Below, one piece after another: positions 22,408 to 25,648 of a stretch of DNA of 25,648 nt. The DNA is from Candidatus Uhrbacteria bacterium (GTDB lineage: Bacteria; Patescibacteria; ABY1; SG8-24; GWF2-40-263): assembly GCA_016205975.1 (NCBI GenBank), contig JACQSK010000026.1:1-25648 (forward strand), in the 5' to 3' direction. The notes beneath the pieces are model-generated. The model was given only the letters and a program-made list of their open reading frames with translations. It searched no databases and was not told the DNA's origin. Numbering within the stretch: the stretch's first letter is position 1; the number at the start of each line of letters is the position of its first letter. The translations under genes and the position numbers were made by a program.

Positions 22408-23860
22408 CTAACCCTTCGACGGATTCTTCCTCGACTTCCCCGTTGTAATCATCAGACGAGTTCACGTCCTCGCCGAAGTCGTAGTTCCCGAAAAAGGCGT
22501 CGGAGATGTCGTCGATCTGTTGGTTCCAGTCCGCGCCGTAGAGATCGCGCGCGACGTCCTCGCTCGCGATCGCGCGCAACACGCCGTGAGCGCTTACGGC
22601 GTACACCGTGGGAACGCTCTGGAACTTCACCATCTTGATGCCTGGGTGGTAGGTCACGTTTGAGCCCAGCGCCAGGTCAGACATGAACGCAGCGGTGACC
22701 TCAATGAGGTCATCAAAATCTGAGAACCAGGTGAAGAAAACTTTTTCGTTCGGGAACGCGTGGCGCTTTTCATCCGTGCCGTAGAAGTAAACTGCACGGC
22801 AAGGATCATTCACGTCCGTCTCCCCTTCGCAGGTGATCTTGATCAGGTTATTGGGCTCGGCTTGCACGGATTCTTCGTCCGTCGCCACTGGGTCAGATGG
22901 GACGGATGGGTCGGATGTTTCCTCTTGCGCCTCATAGTGATACACGCTCGACCAGACATCGTAGTCCGTTCCCGCGGCCCAGAGCGACGACGCACCGTCG
23001 TAAACGGCGTCGTAGAAGGTGATGTTCTCGTCAACGAACGCCTGCGCGCCCCACGTGTCACCGCCATCCTCGCTCATTAAAATAATCTTATCGCCCACGA
23101 CGGCCTTGGCGTCGCCCGATGCCTGAATCTCGTAGAGATCTTGATCCGTTAGTCCGCTCACGCTCACGTCACTCCAGCTCGTGCCGCCGTCGGTTGTTTT
23201 TTTAAACGTCCCGTTTTCTCCCACGACCCAGCCGACGGTTGAAGACCCAAAATACACGCCCTGAAGATTGTCCGAGGCGATCGCGCCCAGGTTGGTCCAC
23301 GAGACCCCGCCGTTCCACGCCTTGAGCAGACGTCCGGCGGCCCCCACGATCCAGGCCGTGCCGTCGCCGTTATCCTGCACGGCATACAGGGTCGAAGTCA
23401 CACCCGTGGAGGCGGTCGTCCATCGGCCGTTGGCCAGATACACCACGGATCCCTCCGTGCCTACGATATACCCGTACGACGCTGAAAGGTCGACGGCATA
23501 CAGGTGATTCGATATGCCCACTGACGACGAGCTCCATGTCGCCCCATCGTCTGATGAAGTGGCGTAGGCGCCTGAATCCCCGACCGCAACGAGATCGCCG
23601 TCTTCTTCCAGTGTCACGTCGTGCCACCAGGCGCTGGACGTCTTATCGTTCAAGACCCAGCTCACCCCGTCATCCTGCGAGCGCATCACGTTCCCGCCGT
23701 TGCCCACGGCCACCAGAGTGTCTCCTGCTTTTACAATCCCGCGAACGCTTTGCATCGTGCCGTGGTCTTGCTCAACCCAAGCGGAAGATGCTTGTGCTGT
23801 AAGCCCGACTAAAATTGCGATTGTTAAACTAACATAGGTCCTATAGGTCCTATTGGTCAT
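22394..23860 (-). CDS. Exported Ycf48/BNR-like beta-propeller protein with CPR-type C-terminal domain
   Basis: A 488-residue exported protein. The signal peptide (MTNRTYRTYVSLTIAILVG, cut near ASSAW) begins with an RTY repeat encoded by a 9-bp array. Residues 30-300 contain about six blades with the pattern VGxxGxV...S.DGG.SW typical of Ycf48-like and sialidase BNR repeats. An acidic Ser/Pro linker (EETSDPSVPSDPVATDEE) leads to a C-terminal domain: AVYFYGTDEKRHAFPNEKV, FTWF.DF, NVTYHPGIKMVKF and VYAVSAHGVLRAI. I recognise this from many CPR surface proteins. The tail is acidic. I chose ATG 23860, just after an extended -10. Plants use Ycf48 in photosystem II assembly; that role does not apply, and a surface scaffold or binding role is inferred. 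Confidence 0.85.
   Translation of the reverse strand: MTNRTYRTYVSLTIAILVGLTAQASSAWVEQDHGTMQSVRGIVKAGDTLVAVGNGGNVMRSQDDGVSWVLNDKTSSAWWHDVTLEEDGDLVAVGDSGAYATSSDDGATWSSSSVGISNHLYAVDLSASYGYIVGTEGSVVYLANGRWTTASTGVTSTLYAVQDNGDGTAWIVGAAGRLLKAWNGGVSWTNLGAIASDNLQGVYFGSSTVGWVVGENGTFKKTTDGGTSWSDVSVSGLTDQDLYEIQASGDAKAVVGDKIILMSEDGGDTWGAQAFVDENITFYDAVYDGASSLWAAGTDYDVWSSVYHYEAQEETSDPSVPSDPVATDEESVQAEPNNLIKITCEGETDVNDPCRAVYFYGTDEKRHAFPNEKVFFTWFSDFDDLIEVTAAFMSDLALGSNVTYHPGIKMVKFQSVPTVYAVSAHGVLRAIASEDVARDLYGADWNQQIDDISDAFFGNYDFGEDVNSSDDYNGEVEEESVEGLDDNF
23834..23860. repeat. 9-bp repeat array (ATAGGTCCT type), copy 3, inside a coding start
   Basis: Units ATAGGTCCT (23834-23842), ATAGGTCCT (23843-23851) and ATTGGTCAT (23852-23860) on the plus strand. 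On the minus strand they encode MTN-RTY-RTY, the first nine residues of the Ycf48-like protein. The first two units are identical, as expected of a recent tandem duplication. Confidence 0.8.
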
Positions 23861-23869
23861 ATTGTGAAT

Positions 23870-23878
23870 ATTGTACCA
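23870..23878 (-). promoter_or_regulatory. Extended -10 promoter of the Ycf48-like gene, near-leaderless
   Basis: On the minus strand TGG-TACAAT spans 23878-23870, with the ATG at 23860 starting 9 nt later, predicting a leader of about 3 nt. It is immediately downstream of the surface-protein terminator; no -35 match is seen at 17 bp. Confidence 0.6.
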
Positions 23879-23880
23879 CA

Positions 23881-23910
23881 AACCAAAACCCGCGGCCGAA
23901 GCTGCGGGTT
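23881..23910 (-). terminator. Rho-independent terminator of the surface-protein gene
   Basis: On the minus strand AACCCGC (23910-23904) pairs with GCGGGTT (23893-23887). Two further GC pairs and one mismatch lie inside, closed by a TTCG tetraloop (23900-23897). TTGGTTTG follows, giving a moderately T-rich tail. It is about 107 nt after the TAA of the surface-protein gene. Confidence 0.7.
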
Positions 23911-23913
23911 ATT

Positions 23914-23943
23914 GGCTCCTCGAGATCCCGGTCTCGATAGGCC
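23914..23943. repeat. Second hairpin in the 3' region of the surface-protein gene
   Basis: TCGAGA (23920-23925) and TCTCGA (23932-23937) form a 6-bp stem around TCCCGG, and GGC/GCC (23914-23916 and 23941-23943) can pair outside it. It could stabilise the 3' end of a highly expressed mRNA. The remaining 23944-24017 shows no gene. Confidence 0.4.
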
Positions 23944-24017
23944 AAGGCGCAAGGACGAATCCTCAAGCCGGATGCCAGTGAGACGTGTGGATGGTCGAAG
24001 AAAGAAGGAACGAAGTC

Positions 24018-25648
24018 TTACTTAGCCCAAGTCTCGCCTGAAAGGTCGAGGTTCTTGATCAAGTAACCGACGGTCCAGTCACCAGAGCCTGTTTCTCCGG
24101 TTGCGTCGTGTGACTCACCGGACATATCAGACCAGATGAAGTTGTAAGCCGAGTTGTTGGTGTCCGTGGCGGTACAGGCGGTTCCGACCGCGGCTGTGTC
24201 ACCCAGTTCCCAGATTTCACCGCTACCGGTGTCATCCAGACAGACGTCTGTCAATCCGACGGTTCCACCGTTGGAGTTGTGAGCGGAGTCACCGGACAGG
24301 TAGATCGAGAAGTAGTCCTCGTCACCTGTGTCGGAATCGTTGTCGAACGATTGCGGTGTTGCGCGCAAGACGTAGGTAACCGTCTCACCAGCGGAGATCA
24401 CTTCCTCGTTCGTGTCCCAGATGACGTTGAGTGTGCCATCGGCTTCCAGAGCGCCGGACGTTCCTTCGACATCGTTACCGTCCTCATCCGAGATGACGAC
24501 AGCCGAGCTGCTCGTTGAAATGTCCGTACCGTTCTTGTAGAGCTTCCACGACTCCATTTCAAGGGTGTCGTTGTTGCTCTCGCCGTCAGTCCAGGTCATG
24601 GGGAACTTCATCTGCTTGATAGCAACAGAACCGTTGCTGTCAGCCGTGACGGTGAACTTGTAGAGATCGATGGCCTGTCCGTTCACAAGCGTGCTGTTCG
24701 TCAAATCGACGTGTGACACGGTTGGGAGGGAGTTGTAGGCGCGAATCTCGCTTCCATCGCGGTCGGTGGCATCCGTTGCCACGGTTCCGGTGGAGTTCGT
24801 GTTACGAGCTGAGTCCAGCGAGAGAGCCAGGTTCAGTTGAGAACGGGCCTGGCCCGAACCGATGTCGTTCAGGACCAGTTTCGCTGTAAGGGTCTTTGAA
24901 GAACCAGCAGCGATCGTGATGTCCAAACCGGTTACAAGCGCGCCACCAAGAGCCACAGAGTCACCAGATGTCTGGTTGAACACCGCAGATCCGAGCAGTG
25001 TGGTGCCGTCGTAGAGCTCGGCCTTGCTGATCACACCAGCGGCTGCGGCCGTGCCGACAGACAGGGCGATTTGATCAACGGTGAAGGTGTCGCGAACGGC
25101 GGTCAGTTTGAACTTGGCAGCCTCAATGGTCTGGCCACCGGCAACAGACTTGGCCACTGGAGTGTCACCACCCAAAGCGGTCGAGAATGTCCCAGAGGAG
25201 TACCACGTGATGGACTGACCTGTTTGGATCGTTCCGGTCACGGTCGCACCTGAGCTCACGGTTGTTCCATCAACGGTCAAGCTGGATGTGATGATGTCGT
25301 CCCCATCCGTGTCATCAGACACAGAGGTGGCAACGGTCGCATACGCATTGACGTAGATGGTCTCACCGGCCTCGAGGTTGTAGCTCACGGACCAGATGTT
25401 TGCACCTGTGGTCAATGAGACAGACGTCTTTGCAGAGGTTTCGACTTCATCGCCATCCGGACCGTAGGTCAGGTAGACGTTTGAGTAGTCAGCGGCTGCG
25501 GAAGCGTCAGAGGCTAATGCAGAGAAGTCAATGTCAATCTGTGAGACGTTGACGTCTTCTGTCGTGTTAGCTGTCACCGTCCAAGAACCAATCTTGTACT
25601 CGGTCTTTGGAGCCACAGCAGACTGGTCTGCGTAGCTGGTGTTCTCAG
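24018..25648 (-). CDS. Large cell-surface (S-layer-like) protein, C-terminal 542 residues
   Basis: The frame is open through the upstream window edge, so the start is outside; a GTG at 25616 is internal, since coding sequence (ENTSYADQSA) continues before it. The visible part is a chain of Thr/Ser/Asp/Gly-rich beta domains of about 90-120 residues, with repeated phrases such as GGQTIEAAKFKLTAV, NGQAIDLYKFTVTA and ISAGETVTYVLRA. It has almost no Lys/Arg clusters and only two Cys near the end (DVCLDD and TACTAT), a likely disulfide. It ends NFIWSDMSGESHDATGE...DWTVGYLIKNLDL, close to a C-terminus I recall from CPR surface proteins. Codon choice and GC are visibly more moderate than in neighbours, as in highly expressed genes. 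Probable S-layer or major surface protein. Confidence 0.8.
   Translation of the reverse strand, partial: ENTSYADQSAVAPKTEYKIGSWTVTANTTEDVNVSQIDIDFSALASDASAAADYSNVYLTYGPDGDEVETSAKTSVSLTTGANIWSVSYNLEAGETIYVNAYATVATSVSDDTDGDDIITSSLTVDGTTVSSGATVTGTIQTGQSITWYSSGTFSTALGGDTPVAKSVAGGQTIEAAKFKLTAVRDTFTVDQIALSVGTAAAAGVISKAELYDGTTLLGSAVFNQTSGDSVALGGALVTGLDITIAAGSSKTLTAKLVLNDIGSGQARSQLNLALSLDSARNTNSTGTVATDATDRDGSEIRAYNSLPTVSHVDLTNSTLVNGQAIDLYKFTVTADSNGSVAIKQMKFPMTWTDGESNNDTLEMESWKLYKNGTDISTSSSAVVISDEDGNDVEGTSGALEADGTLNVIWDTNEEVISAGETVTYVLRATPQSFDNDSDTGDEDYFSIYLSGDSAHNSNGGTVGLTDVCLDDTGSGEIWELGDTAAVGTACTATDTNNSAYNFIWSDMSGESHDATGETGSGDWTVGYLIKNLDLSGETWAK

Noticed and set aside
22394..23860. Photosystem II assembly factor annotation for the Ycf48-like protein
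   Set aside because: Only the propeller repeat type is shared; nothing else in the window is photosynthetic and the C-terminal domain is of a surface type.
23912..24017. Possible tRNA or small RNA gene in the spacer with two hairpins
   Set aside because: No cloverleaf, T-loop or acceptor stem can be formed; the hairpins fit a 3' untranslated region and terminator.
1..25648. Alternative genetic code (TGA as glycine) expected in some CPR lineages
   Set aside because: TGA ends many genes here, including several ATGA overlaps with well-defined downstream starts.

Overview
The window looks like a GC-rich chromosomal segment from a candidate-phyla-radiation (Patescibacteria) bacterium. Three protein types point there: a Ycf48-like propeller fused to a C-terminal domain of the kind I know from CPR surface proteins; two secreted subtilisins with FG-GAP/GGGPQVR-type repeats; and a large Thr/Ser/Asp-rich surface protein with an FIWSD...DWT.GYL.K-like C-terminus. 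TGA is used as a stop at many ATGA overlaps, so the TGA=Gly code of Gracilibacteria/Absconditabacteria does not apply. The family recognition is from memory, so the phylum is probable and the class is not determined. There are no rRNA, tRNA, CRISPR or IS features.

Layout. (1) 1-8019, minus strand: a tightly packed run of ten genes. It starts with a CDP-alcohol phosphatidyltransferase, a GT-C-like membrane glycosyltransferase and a membrane-anchored exported protein. A small membrane protein, a HIT protein and a NUDIX hydrolase follow, then rmlB, an NRS/ER-like epimerase/reductase, an rmlA-like nucleotidyltransferase and the start of an unknown gene. Five junctions are 4-nt ATGA overlaps. (2) 8046-10169, plus strand: a 707-residue GT-C-like membrane protein, followed by a G-quadruplex-type purine tract. 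(3) 10221-10989: a small unknown gene with its own promoter and terminator, then a spacer of about 380 bp rich in inverted repeats, including a 44-nt near-perfect palindrome. (4) 10990-17199: two GT4 genes (minus), two GT2 genes (plus) from a divergent promoter pair, then a GT2, a DUF2304 and a DPM1-like gene (minus). (5) 17223-18239: a UDP-glucuronate decarboxylase-like SDR. (6) 18259-25648, minus strand: two tandem subtilisins, the Ycf48-like protein and a truncated surface protein.

How it fits together: regions 1-5 make nucleotide sugars (probably dTDP-rhamnose, perhaps a UDP-pentose), attach them with cytoplasmic GT2/GT4 enzymes, and use polyprenyl-phosphate sugars outside the membrane through DPM1/DUF2304 and GT-C proteins. 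This is a cell-surface glycan locus. Region 6 supplies exported proteins and proteases that may share that surface.

The most unusual points are these. An NRS/ER-like enzyme stands where rmlC and rmlD would be expected. Start codons repeatedly lie 7-11 nt after a -10-like box, which predicts leaderless mRNAs. At 22353-22407 a terminator, a promoter and a start codon are folded into one another. A 9-bp repeat related to ATAGGTCCT is found at the starts of three genes.
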